A stretch of DNA of 17,465 bases from NCBI GenBank assembly GCA_036394195.1, contig DASWFO010000283.1:1-17465 (forward strand), in the 5' to 3' direction. This DNA is from DATJPD01 sp036394195. GTDB lineage: Bacteria; Pseudomonadota; Alphaproteobacteria; CACIAM-22H2. This document shows positions 7,963-14,795 of this stretch, in pieces. Each line of letters opens with the position of its first letter. The first letter of the stretch is position 1. The position numbers and the translations under genes were made by a program. The notes below the pieces were generated by a model. The model ran no database searches. It had not been told where the DNA came from and saw nothing but the letters and a program-made list of their open reading frames with translations.

Positions 7963-8985
7963 TCAAGAGTATTCGCGGGTGACTTCCGGCTCGCCGTAGC
8001 TGCGGAGCAACTCGAGCAGGCGCCGCCGGATGATCAGGCTCGGCTGGTCCGACGGCATATGCGCTTCCATCTTGGCGCTCACGTCGAGCATCACGTCCGG
8101 ATCGGTGGATTCGAGGATCTCCTTGTCCTCGGCGATGATCGCCGCGTCCCAGTCGACCAGGGTCTGGGCCGGGCAGTCCGCCTCGGTGTCGTTGCGATAG
8201 ATGAACTGCACCATCTGCATGCGGTCGTCATCGACCGGCGTCGCGTAGCTGATGATGATGTGGCGGATACCGCTCGGGAACTCCATGTCGAAGCGGCGCC
8301 CGAACGGCAAATACCAGTTGCTGCGCAGCAGCCGGTCGATCTGCGGCTCGGTGCAGCCGGTGATCGGAAACGCCTTCGGCGGGTTCAGCGCATTGGTCAC
8401 CGCCTCGGCGTAGAAGCCGGGCTCGGTTTCCTCGATCTTGTACCGCCCGGGCTTCGGCTTGTGCATGTTGCCGAACGTCCCCTTGTGGACGAAGGAGAAA
8501 TGCGCGTTGTCGAACGAGTTCTCCATCAGGCGCAAGGCCGCGGTCTGCCATTCGGCATAGAACTGCGGGATGCGCCGGTACTTGGGGTCGTTCTCCTCCG
8601 GAATCTCGAAGAGCGGCCGGATGGGATCGTCGAGCGCCACCCAGGCATAGCCGTAGCGCGCCTGGCAGCGGTAGGGTTTCACGCGGTGCTTGGGCAGCTT
8701 GGTCTCGGGGTCGAATTGCGGGATGCGCGTCAGCTCGCCCTCGCGGTTATAAGTCCAGCCGTGATAGCCGCAGACAATCTGGCCGTTCTCGCACCAGCCC
8801 TTGGACAGCTGCGCGGTCCGATGGCAGCAGCGGTTCTGCAGGGCCGCGGGCGCGCCCCGCTCGTCGAGAAAGAGCACGATGTTCTCGCCCAGCAGGCGAA
8901 ACGGCTTCGGGCCGGACTTCAGGTGATCGAGCGGAATGACGGCGTGCCAGAAGCGGCGCAACACCTTTTGCCGGGCAGTCAGCAT
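7963..8985 (-). CDS. Rieske (2Fe-2S) oxygenase, phenoxybenzoate dioxygenase/VanA-like
   Basis: This is a Rieske non-heme iron oxygenase of the type that works without a beta subunit, catalysing ring dioxygenation or O-demethylation. It has 340 residues. Rieske ligands are C53, H55, C72 and H75 (C-x-H-x16-C-x2-H, then GW). The iron site is E155-N-S-F-D159-N-A-H162-x4-H167, the NxxDxxHxxxxH form typical of phenoxybenzoate dioxygenase and vanillate O-demethylase oxygenases. EDKEILES near residue 280 matches the conserved QD-x3-E segment that provides the last ligand. The start is the ATG at 8985 with GGAGGCCAC upstream. Its stop overlaps a possible TTG start of the next gene. It follows a receptor gene by 31 bases. 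Having this single-component type directly upstream of an alpha/beta pair suggests consecutive oxidation steps or a hetero-oligomer. Confidence 0.92.
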   Translation of the reverse strand: MLTARQKVLRRFWHAVIPLDHLKSGPKPFRLLGENIVLFLDERGAPAALQNRCCHRTAQLSKGWCENGQIVCGYHGWTYNREGELTRIPQFDPETKLPKHRVKPYRCQARYGYAWVALDDPIRPLFEIPEENDPKYRRIPQFYAEWQTAALRLMENSFDNAHFSFVHKGTFGNMHKPKPGRYKIEETEPGFYAEAVTNALNPPKAFPITGCTEPQIDRLLRSNWYLPFGRRFDMEFPSGIRHIIISYATPVDDDRMQMVQFIYRNDTEADCPAQTLVDWDAAIIAEDKEILESTDPDVMLDVSAKMEAHMPSDQPSLIIRRRLLELLRSYGEPEVTREYS

Positions 8986-9016
8986 GTGGCCTCCATCGAT
9001 TGCAAACCGGGACCGC

Positions 9017-10036
9017 TCATTTCAGCATGAGCTCGGCGCGCGGCGGCAGGTATTTGTCGGTGTAGATGTCGTCGACACTCGGCGGCGCGATCTCGAACGC
9101 CGCCGCGTCCTGCGCGATGATCTTTTCCAGCCGCTCGCGCGACACGTCGCTCAGGCCGTCGGCCTTGGTGTGCGGCGTCACGATCGCGAGATTGTTCGAA
9201 AACGCGAGCGAGTCCAGCTCGACCTGATCCTGCAGCAGGGCGTTGCGTTTCTTCAGCGACGCGATCGCGGCCGCGGGGTCGGCGATGGAGGCTTTGATTC
9301 CCTCCGCCGCGCAACGAGCGAACGTCTTGGCCGCGTCGGGATGCGCCTCCAGCCACGCCGGCGTGGTGATGACCGAGTTGCCGAAGAGGCTCAGGTTCCA
9401 TTCGGCGTAGCGCATGACCGACAGCTCGTCGTCCTTGATGCCGAGCGCCCGCAAGCCGGTCAGCATGGTGAACATGTGGCCCGCGATCGCATCGGCGCGT
9501 TTCTGGAACAGGATCTGCTGGCGCAGGTCGGGCGTTACGTTCACCCAGCTGATGCTCGCCGCGTCGAGACCGTTGGCCTTGGCGAAGGCGGGAAAGAGAA
9601 CCCGCGCGGCTTCGCCGGGCGCGTCGCCGATCTGCTTGCCGACGAGGTCTCCGGGCTTGGTGATGCCGGCGGTCTTGTACGAGATGATCGCCGACGGCTG
9701 GGCGTCGCTGATGACGAAAAAGGCGATGATCTTTTTCGGGTTCTTCCCCGAGAACTGGATGACCGTGTTGAGATCCGAGACCCCGACGTCATAGGCGCCC
9801 GCCGCGACCTTGGACGCGGAATCGCCCGAGCCGAAGCCGCGGTCGATGGTGACATCGAGGCCGGCCTTGGCAAAGCACCCCCGCTCCTGGCTCAAAGTCC
9901 AGATCGACTGCGCGCCTTCGAACGCCCAGTCCATGACCAGCTTGACCGGCATGTCGGCCCGCCCCGCCGGCGCTGCCCCGACCGCCGCCGCCACCGCCGC
10001 CAGCACACCCACGGCCCATCGAACCCCAAAACGCAT
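9017..10036 (-). CDS. ABC transporter substrate-binding protein (NMT1/THI5-like)
   Basis: This is a periplasmic receptor of the NMT1/THI5-like family and the first gene of the oxygenase operon. The product is 339 residues with a signal peptide ending at about residue 27 (PAGRA before DMPVKLVMDW). The THI5-like features are VKLVMDWAFEGAQS, then GCFAKAGLDVTIDRGFGSGDS (matching the A-x-GLDV-x3-G-x-GS ligand loop) and AAGAYDVGVSDLNT. DLVGKQIGDAPGEAAR marks the second lobe. Members bind pyrimidine precursors, riboflavin or other aromatic and heteroaromatic compounds; the real ligand is unknown. The start is the ATG at 10036, preceded by GGGGAGATCATC; an upstream in-frame start at 10075 is rejected because it precedes that site. 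It probably feeds the ATPase/permease pair at 4535-6183 in the same operon. Confidence 0.88.
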   Translation of the reverse strand: MRFGVRWAVGVLAAVAAAVGAAPAGRADMPVKLVMDWAFEGAQSIWTLSQERGCFAKAGLDVTIDRGFGSGDSASKVAAGAYDVGVSDLNTVIQFSGKNPKKIIAFFVISDAQPSAIISYKTAGITKPGDLVGKQIGDAPGEAARVLFPAFAKANGLDAASISWVNVTPDLRQQILFQKRADAIAGHMFTMLTGLRALGIKDDELSVMRYAEWNLSLFGNSVITTPAWLEAHPDAAKTFARCAAEGIKASIADPAAAIASLKKRNALLQDQVELDSLAFSNNLAIVTPHTKADGLSDVSRERLEKIIAQDAAAFEIAPPSVDDIYTDKYLPPRAELMLK

Positions 10037-10266
10037 GATGATCTCCCCACGCTTACCGTCGGGGGACGGACGCATGCCATATCTGTGCCAAAGTTCTAGG
10101 CAGCGGGGCCGGAGCGCCAGGAATTGAGCGGGTTAGACCAGGAGCCCGCCCCTCCCGCAGCGCAATTTACCGTTCGTCTAATCCGTGGCACAGTTGGAGC
10201 ATCGAGTGCCGGCCGCGGCGCCGCAGACGCTGGAATCCGGGCCGGATTGGGTTGAGGGAGCCGATC
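10037..10266. promoter_or_regulatory. Divergent promoter region between the two large operons
   Basis: These 230 bases separate the first gene of the minus-strand oxygenase operon (start 10036) from the first gene of the plus-strand 2OG-oxygenase/amino acid transporter operon (start 10267). Both promoters must lie here unless transcription enters from further away. AATTTACC at 10164-10171, an AT-rich patch, matches a half-site in the 3280-3444 promoter region. I cannot place -35/-10 boxes with confidence. Confidence 0.45.
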
Positions 10267-11313
10267 ATGGACGATGTAAAGGTGCACGACGTCAGGGGCG
10301 AACTCCGGGACGACGCCGAGGCCGTCTACCTGATGGATCATCCGGACTCGGCCGAGGAAATCCCGACGCTCGACCTCGCACCCTACCTGCAGGGCCATCC
10401 CGGCGGCCGCGAGGCGGTGGCGGCGCACTTGCGCGAGATCAGCAGGACAGTCGGCTTCTTCTACCTCAAGGGCCACGGCCTGCCGCCGGACCTCATCGAC
10501 CGGATCTTCGCGCAATCGCGGCGCTTCCATGCCTTGCCCGAGGCGGAGAAGCGCAAGATTCCGTACTTCTCCGTCGGCAGCTTCAAATCCGGCTATCACG
10601 GGACCTTCGAGGACGATTATCGGCGCTCGAACGTCAACATCATCCGGGGGGCCAAGCCGAACCTGATGGCGAAGTTCTCGGTCAATCGCGAGGGCGGCTC
10701 CGGCGGGCCCAGCATGTCGGACGAAGAGCGGCGGGCCGTCGTCAACGCCTGGCCGGAGGCTCTGCCCGGCTTCAAGGAGACCGTGACCGAGTATCACGCC
10801 GCGATCGAACGGCTGGGACGTCAGTTCCTGCCGCTGTGGTCCGTCTCGCTCAACCTGGCGCCGGATTATTTCGACAAGTTCTTCGCCACGCCGCACCTCA
10901 CGATGCAGCTCCTCCACTATCCGCCGCAGAAAGAGGTCGGCAACCGGCAGTACGGGATCGCCCCGCACACCGACAACGCCATGATGACGTTTCTCGCCCA
11001 GGCCGACGTCCCGGGCCTCGCCGTCCGCATGCCGTCCGGCCACTGGCGCGCCGTCGACGTGATCCCCGGTACGCTGCTGGTGAACACCGGCAACGTCATC
11101 GTGCGCTGGACCAACGACGAATATCTGTCGACCAAGCACCGGGTGATCAACACCCACGACGTCGACCGCTACTCGCTCCCGGTGTTCTTCGGGCCGAGCG
11201 GTGACGCCGTGATCGAGGTACTGCCGACCTGCCAGGGCCCCGATCGGCCGCCCCGCTACGAGCCGATGACCTATCGCGCGTCGCGCGACTGGTATTACGC
11301 GCCGCCCAAGTGA
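10267..11313 (+). CDS. 2-oxoglutarate/Fe(II)-dependent oxygenase, isopenicillin N synthase-like
   Basis: This is a 348-residue non-heme iron oxygenase of the isopenicillin N synthase/flavanone-hydroxylase-like superfamily, which couples 2-oxoglutarate breakdown to oxidation of a substrate. The N-terminal DIOX_N-type domain has IPTLDLAPYL (32-41) and VGFFYLKGHGLP (62-73). The C-terminal jelly roll has the iron triad H234-x-D236 ... H291 (in STKHRV) and R301-x-S303, the usual 2-oxoglutarate anchor. The start is the ATG at 10267, six bases after a GAGGGAG ribosome binding site; a TTG at 10252 would overlap that site and is rejected. It is followed after 16 bases by an amino acid receptor gene, suggesting that it oxidises the imported amino acid or related compound. 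An ethylene-forming-type activity or hydroxylation cannot be told apart by sequence. Confidence 0.92.
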   Translation: MDDVKVHDVRGELRDDAEAVYLMDHPDSAEEIPTLDLAPYLQGHPGGREAVAAHLREISRTVGFFYLKGHGLPPDLIDRIFAQSRRFHALPEAEKRKIPYFSVGSFKSGYHGTFEDDYRRSNVNIIRGAKPNLMAKFSVNREGGSGGPSMSDEERRAVVNAWPEALPGFKETVTEYHAAIERLGRQFLPLWSVSLNLAPDYFDKFFATPHLTMQLLHYPPQKEVGNRQYGIAPHTDNAMMTFLAQADVPGLAVRMPSGHWRAVDVIPGTLLVNTGNVIVRWTNDEYLSTKHRVINTHDVDRYSLPVFFGPSGDAVIEVLPTCQGPDRPPRYEPMTYRASRDWYYAPPK

Positions 11314-11329
11314 TCTTCGCGGGGGAGAC

Positions 11330-12184
11330 ATGACCAGGCTCGGCACCACGCGGCGGCGCGTCATCGCCGGACTCGCCGGCGGCCTCGTTCTTCCGCGGCT
11401 GGCGCTTGCGCAGGCGCCGGGCGGCCAAGGCCTGCTCGCCCGGCTGCAGGCGGCCAAGAAGGTGCGGGTCGGCGTCGCCAATCAGCCGCCGTTCAGCGCC
11501 CTCAACCCCGACGGCACGCTGAGCGGCGTGGCCCCGACGGTCTCGCAGATGGTCTTGAAGCGGCTCGGCATCACCGAGATCGAGGGCTATATCGGCACCT
11601 ATGGCGAGCTGGTGCCCGGCATGCTGGCCGGCCGCTGGGACTTCATCTCGGCGTGCCTCACGGTCACCCAGCCGCGCTGCGAGCAGGTGCAGTACTCCGA
11701 TCCCATCACGTCGGATGGCCGCGCCATCGTGACGCTCAAGGGTGAAAAGGGCCCGAAGAGAATTGCCGAGCTCAAGGACTACGTCGTCGGCCTGCTCGCC
11801 GGCGGCGCCGACTTCCGCCTGGTCCAGGTCCGTGGCGTGCCGCTGGCGAATCTGCGTCAGTTCCCCAACGATTCGGCGCTGATGGACGGCCTGCTCGCCA
11901 AGCGCTTCCAGGCCCAGTTCGGCTCGCATCCGGGCATCGCCGACATGATCAAGAAGCGCGGCCTCGAGAACGAGCTCGACGTGATCTACCCGGTCGAGGA
12001 CGACGCCATCTCCTTTGCGGCCTGCGCCTTCCGCAAGGACGACACCGACCTGCATGCCGCCTTCCAGCGCGAGCTGCGCGCCCTGAAGGCGTCGGGCGAA
12101 TTCGGGACCGTGGTCGCGGCGCACGGCTTCGACGTGAACGACAAGCTCTTGAACGCGACGCCCGAGCAGGCGTGCACTTTTTAA
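11330..12184 (+). CDS. Amino acid ABC transporter substrate-binding protein (SBP_bac_3 family)
   Basis: This is the periplasmic receptor of a polar amino acid importer, 284 residues long. The N-terminus has TTRRRVIAGLAGGLVL (residues 6-21), a run of arginines before a mild hydrophobic core that suggests Tat export; cleavage is likely near LALAQ. The family hallmarks are KKVRVGVANQPPFSALNPDGTLSGVAPTVSQMV (family 3 start) and the LVPGMLAGRWDFISACLTVTQPRCEQVQYSDPI segment. The start is the ATG at 11330 with GGGGGAGAC upstream. It follows the 2OG oxygenase by 16 bases and precedes two permeases and an ATPase, completing one importer. The next gene starts 207 bases later across a hairpin-rich gap. 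A receptor is usually needed in excess over its membrane partners. Confidence 0.92.
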   Translation: MTRLGTTRRRVIAGLAGGLVLPRLALAQAPGGQGLLARLQAAKKVRVGVANQPPFSALNPDGTLSGVAPTVSQMVLKRLGITEIEGYIGTYGELVPGMLAGRWDFISACLTVTQPRCEQVQYSDPITSDGRAIVTLKGEKGPKRIAELKDYVVGLLAGGADFRLVQVRGVPLANLRQFPNDSALMDGLLAKRFQAQFGSHPGIADMIKKRGLENELDVIYPVEDDAISFAACAFRKDDTDLHAAFQRELRALKASGEFGTVVAAHGFDVNDKLLNATPEQACTF

Positions 12185-12391
12185 TTCGAGCGCGCTCGCA
12201 TGTGGCCGCCCCACCGCCGGCGTTCGGTCCGCAGGAGCAAGGGGCGAAGCCCCTTGCAGAACCCGGCCCACATGCTCGCGCGCCGAACGCGCATCCGCGC
12301 GTTCGGGTGACTCACCCCCAGGGCCTGTATGCTGAACCACTTCTTGGCGCGCGTGCGGATGCACGCGCGACGTTGTTCTTCCGGTTGACGC
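12185..12391 (+). promoter_or_regulatory. Structured intergenic region with several inverted repeats between receptor and permease genes
   Basis: This gap lies in an otherwise tightly packed operon. Perfect hairpins are visible: GCAAGGGGC/GCCCCTTGC with a GAA loop (12237-12257), CCGAACGCGC/GCGCGTTCGG with an ATCC loop (12283-12306), and CGCGCGTGC/GCACGCGCG with a GGAT loop (12348-12369). GCATGTGG at 12198-12205 can also pair with CCACATGC at 12268-12275. GCGTTCGG at 12220-12227 can pair with CCGAACGC at 12283-12290, competing with the second hairpin. None is followed by a T-run, so a simple terminator is not seen. A role in mRNA protection or attenuation is inferred. Confidence 0.6.
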
Positions 12392-13132
12392 GTGCAGCCT
12401 CCTAAAACGCTTCTCGACTTCATCCCGTTTTTTCTCGGCGGCATTCCGGTCACGCTCGAGATCACGTTCGTCGCCATGGCGGTGGCGATTCCGGTCGCGG
12501 TCGTCCTGGCGCTGGGGCGCATGTCGCGGCACGCGGTCCTGCGCTGGCCGGCCGGCTTCGTCATCGAGTTCTTTCGCGGCAGCTCGGCCCTGGTCCAGCT
12601 CTTCTGGGCGTTCTACGTGCTGCCGCTCTTCGGCATCACCCTGCCGCCGCTGCTGTGCGGCGTCCTGGTCCTCGGTCTGAACGAGGGCAGCTACATGTCC
12701 GAGGTCGTCCGCGCCGGCCTCGAGGCGGTGCCGAAAGGCCAGCGCGAGGCCGGCGTGGCGCTGGGCCTGCCGGCCCGCTACCGGCTGTTTCGCATCATCC
12801 TGCCGCAGGCGCTGCCGCTGATGGTACCGCCGTTCGGCAACGAGCTGATCACGATGCTGAAGTTCACCGCCCTGGTGTCGCTGGTGACGATCCAGGACCT
12901 GTCGTTCCGCGCCAGCCTGATCGGCAGCACGCTCGGCGAGAGCGGCCCGATTTTCGGGCTCACCATCGTCGTCTATTTCGTGCTGGCGCTCATCCTCGGT
13001 GGCGGCATGCGCCTGCTCGAACGCTGGGTCGCGCGCCGGGCGGGCCGCCAACTCGCCCAGGCCGCCGGCGCGGGGCCCTTGGCGCGCGCGCCGTCGTCGA
13101 TCCCCGCCTGGGCGGTGGGAGCCGGCGGATGA
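12392..13132 (+). CDS. Amino acid ABC transporter permease (HisMQ family), first subunit
   Basis: This is an inner-membrane permease subunit of the polar amino acid uptake class, 246 residues long. The HisM/HisQ-type signature is visible: GGIPVTLEITFVAMAVAIPVAVVLAL near the start, EFFRGSSALVQLFWAFYVLP, LNEGSYMSEVVRAGLEAVPKGQREAGVALGLP, and the EAA loop ending RLFRIILPQALP. The start is a GTG at 12392, because a TGA lies two codons upstream in the same frame; no convincing ribosome binding site precedes it, which is odd. It overlaps the second permease as ATGA. The two permeases presumably form a heterodimer. The unusual feature is the upstream 207-base structured gap, which may control how much permease is made. 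Confidence 0.9.
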   Translation: MQPPKTLLDFIPFFLGGIPVTLEITFVAMAVAIPVAVVLALGRMSRHAVLRWPAGFVIEFFRGSSALVQLFWAFYVLPLFGITLPPLLCGVLVLGLNEGSYMSEVVRAGLEAVPKGQREAGVALGLPARYRLFRIILPQALPLMVPPFGNELITMLKFTALVSLVTIQDLSFRASLIGSTLGESGPIFGLTIVVYFVLALILGGGMRLLERWVARRAGRQLAQAAGAGPLARAPSSIPAWAVGAGG

Positions 13133-13794
13133 GCGGCTTTCATTGGGATTGGGGCTTCGCCTGGTCGATCGTGCCCGAGCTGCTGGAGGGCGTCGTCGTC
13201 ACTGTGATCGCGACGGTTTTGGGCTCGCTGCTGGCGTTCGCGCTCGGCCTGGTGTGGACCTTCGTCCGCATCGCGCAGCTCCGCGTCATCACGCCGGCGG
13301 TGTGGTTCCTGGTCCAGTTCATCCGCGGCACGCCGCTCCTGATCCAGCTCTACTTCCTGTTCTACGTGCTGCCGACCTGGGGCATCACCGTGTCGGGCCT
13401 GGCGACCGGGATCATCGCGCTCGGCCTCTTCTTCAGCGCCTACACGGCGGAGATCTACCGCGCCGGCATCGAGGACCTCCCCGCCGGGCAATGGGAGGCG
13501 GCGCTGACCTTGGGCCTGCCGGTGCACCGCGTGTGGCTCGGCATCATCCTGCCGCAGGCGATCCGCGCCGTGCTGCCGGTGCTGGGCAACGTGGTGATCA
13601 GCATGTTCAAGCAGACCGCCCTGCTCTCGACCATCACGGTCCTGGAGCTGCTCGCCCACGGCATGAGCATCGGCCAGATGACGTACCGCTTCGTCGAGCC
13701 GCTGACCCTCGTGGGCGCCATCTATTTCGCGGTCAGCTACCTGTCGGCGCGCGCCATCCGTTCGTTGGAGACCAAGGATGAAATCCGCGCCTGA
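13129..13794 (+). CDS. Amino acid ABC transporter permease (HisMQ family), second subunit
   Basis: This is the second membrane subunit of the importer, 221 residues long. It has GVVVTVIATVLGSLLAFALGLVW as a first membrane segment, FIRGTPLLIQLYFLFYVLP, FFSAYTAEIYRAGIEDLPAGQWEAALTLGLP and the EAA loop ending WLGIILPQAIR, all standard for the His/Glu/Gln family. The ATG at 13129 overlaps the preceding TGA (ATGA), so its translation is coupled to the first permease. A frame extending upstream to 12655 lies inside the first permease gene and is a shadow. It also overlaps the ATPase gene by 17 bases. Confidence 0.92.
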   Translation: MSGFHWDWGFAWSIVPELLEGVVVTVIATVLGSLLAFALGLVWTFVRIAQLRVITPAVWFLVQFIRGTPLLIQLYFLFYVLPTWGITVSGLATGIIALGLFFSAYTAEIYRAGIEDLPAGQWEAALTLGLPVHRVWLGIILPQAIRAVLPVLGNVVISMFKQTALLSTITVLELLAHGMSIGQMTYRFVEPLTLVGAIYFAVSYLSARAIRSLETKDEIRA

Positions 13795-14575
13795 GCCGCC
13801 GTTGTCGGAAGCCCTGCTCTCGATGCGCGGCATATCGAAGAGCTACGGCGAGCGCAAGATCCTCGACCGCATCGATCTCGACGTGGCGCCGCGCGAGAAG
13901 GTGGCGGTGATCGGGCCGAGCGGCTCGGGCAAGACGACGATCCTGCGCGCCGCGATTGGCCTGGTGAAGCCGGACGAAGGGACGATCCGGATCGACGGCG
14001 CCTATCTGTGGCACGAGCAGACGCCGCACGGGCTGCGGCCGGCCGGCGAGCGGCACGCCCGCAAGGTGCGGCGCGCCGTCGGCATCGTGTTTCAGCAGTT
14101 CAACCTGTTCCCGCATATGACGGCGCTCGAGAACGTGCGCGAGCCGCTCGTCCATGCGCTGGGCCTGCCCCGGCGGGAGAGCGACGCGCGCGCCCGCGAT
14201 CTGCTGGGCCAAGTCGGCCTCAAGGATCATCTCGGCAAGCATCCGGCGCAGCTCTCCGGCGGCCAGCAGCAGCGCGTCGCCATCGCCCGGTCGCTGGCGC
14301 TGCAGCCGAAGATCATGCTGTTCGACGAGGTGACGTCGGCGCTCGATCCCGAGCTGGTCGGCGAGGTGCTGCGCGTGGTGCGCGACCTGGCCCACGCCAG
14401 CGACATGTCGATGCTGATCGTGACCCACGAGATCAGCTTCGCCGCCGACATCGCCGACCGCGTGCTCATGTTCGACGCCGGCAAGATCGTCGAGGCCGGC
14501 CCGCCGTCGCAGGTCCTCAAGAACCCGGTCAACCCGCGGACACGGCAGTTCCTGCGCGCGGTGCTGGAGCGGTAG
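13778..14575 (+). CDS. Amino acid ABC transporter ATP-binding protein
   Basis: This is the ATPase subunit of the polar amino acid importer, 265 residues long. Walker A is GPSGSGKT at 46-53, the Q-loop is FQQFNLFPHMT at 105-115, the signature LSGGQQQR is at 159-166, Walker B is IMLFDE at 179-184 and the switch histidine is H217 in VTHE. The closest classes are GlnQ/HisP-like. The start at 13778 overlaps the permease by 17 bases and has GGAG about 11 bases upstream. Oddly, codons from M231 to the end (14467-14573) recur exactly at 17078-17184, and the codons for ARSLALQPKIM (14283-14318) recur at 16047-16082. This copy is intact and presumably the functional one. Confidence 0.94.
   Translation: MKSAPEPPLSEALLSMRGISKSYGERKILDRIDLDVAPREKVAVIGPSGSGKTTILRAAIGLVKPDEGTIRIDGAYLWHEQTPHGLRPAGERHARKVRRAVGIVFQQFNLFPHMTALENVREPLVHALGLPRRESDARARDLLGQVGLKDHLGKHPAQLSGGQQQRVAIARSLALQPKIMLFDEVTSALDPELVGEVLRVVRDLAHASDMSMLIVTHEISFAADIADRVLMFDAGKIVEAGPPSQVLKNPVNPRTRQFLRAVLER
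14467..14573 (+). repeat. 107-base direct repeat, copy 1 (3' end of the ATPase gene)
   Basis: The last 107 bases before the ATPase stop are identical, base for base, to 17078-17184. Identity ends at the stop codon itself (TAG here, TGA in the other copy). The two copies bracket about 2.5 kb of lower-GC accessory DNA. Confidence 0.95.
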
Positions 14576-14584
14576 GCCGCGAGG

Positions 14585-14767
14585 GCCACCCTAGACACGC
14601 TGGCGACGTTCTACGCACACCGGGGAATCAAATTCAGCCGTGATGGCGTCAACGTGACCCTACGGACTGACAGCAAAACAAAGAAGAAGACGGCCAAGGC
14701 AATGCTGGCCGCGCTGGCGTTCCTCGCTTCGCTACGCCTCTCCTCATTCCTGCGAATTCAATGCTGA
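14585..14767 (+). pseudogene. Open-frame remnant without a start codon, unrecognised
   Basis: Reading in the same frame as the ATPase and beginning just after its stop, this stretch encodes about 60 residues including TLATFYAHRGIKFSRDG and NVTLRTDSKTKKKTAKAM before a TGA at 14765-14767. It reads like coding sequence in amino acid composition but has no ATG, GTG or TTG in a sensible place and no ribosome binding site. It may be the 3' end of a gene cut off when the mosaic region formed. I do not recognise the family. A chance open frame is possible. Confidence 0.3.
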
Positions 14768-14795
14768 TCGACAGCGGCGAATAGCTCATCCGCCG

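Noticed and set aside
6602..7999. A long plus-strand open frame opposite the Rieske alpha and beta subunits
   Set aside because: The minus strand has complete Rieske and iron-site motifs; the plus-strand translation is low-complexity and shows no domain.
12237..12257. The 9-base-pair GC-rich hairpin as a Rho-independent terminator
   Set aside because: No T-run follows it, and three essential transporter genes lie downstream in the same operon.
12172..12405. A 77-codon plus-strand frame spanning the gap between receptor and permease
   Set aside because: It starts inside the receptor gene and runs through the hairpins; the translation shows no domain or coding character, so the structure is the better explanation.
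11147..13051. A 634-codon open frame on the minus strand opposite the receptor and first permease
   Set aside because: Its composition is Arg/Asp/His-rich shadow sequence, and the plus strand carries clear transporter genes with motifs, so it is a high-GC antisense frame.
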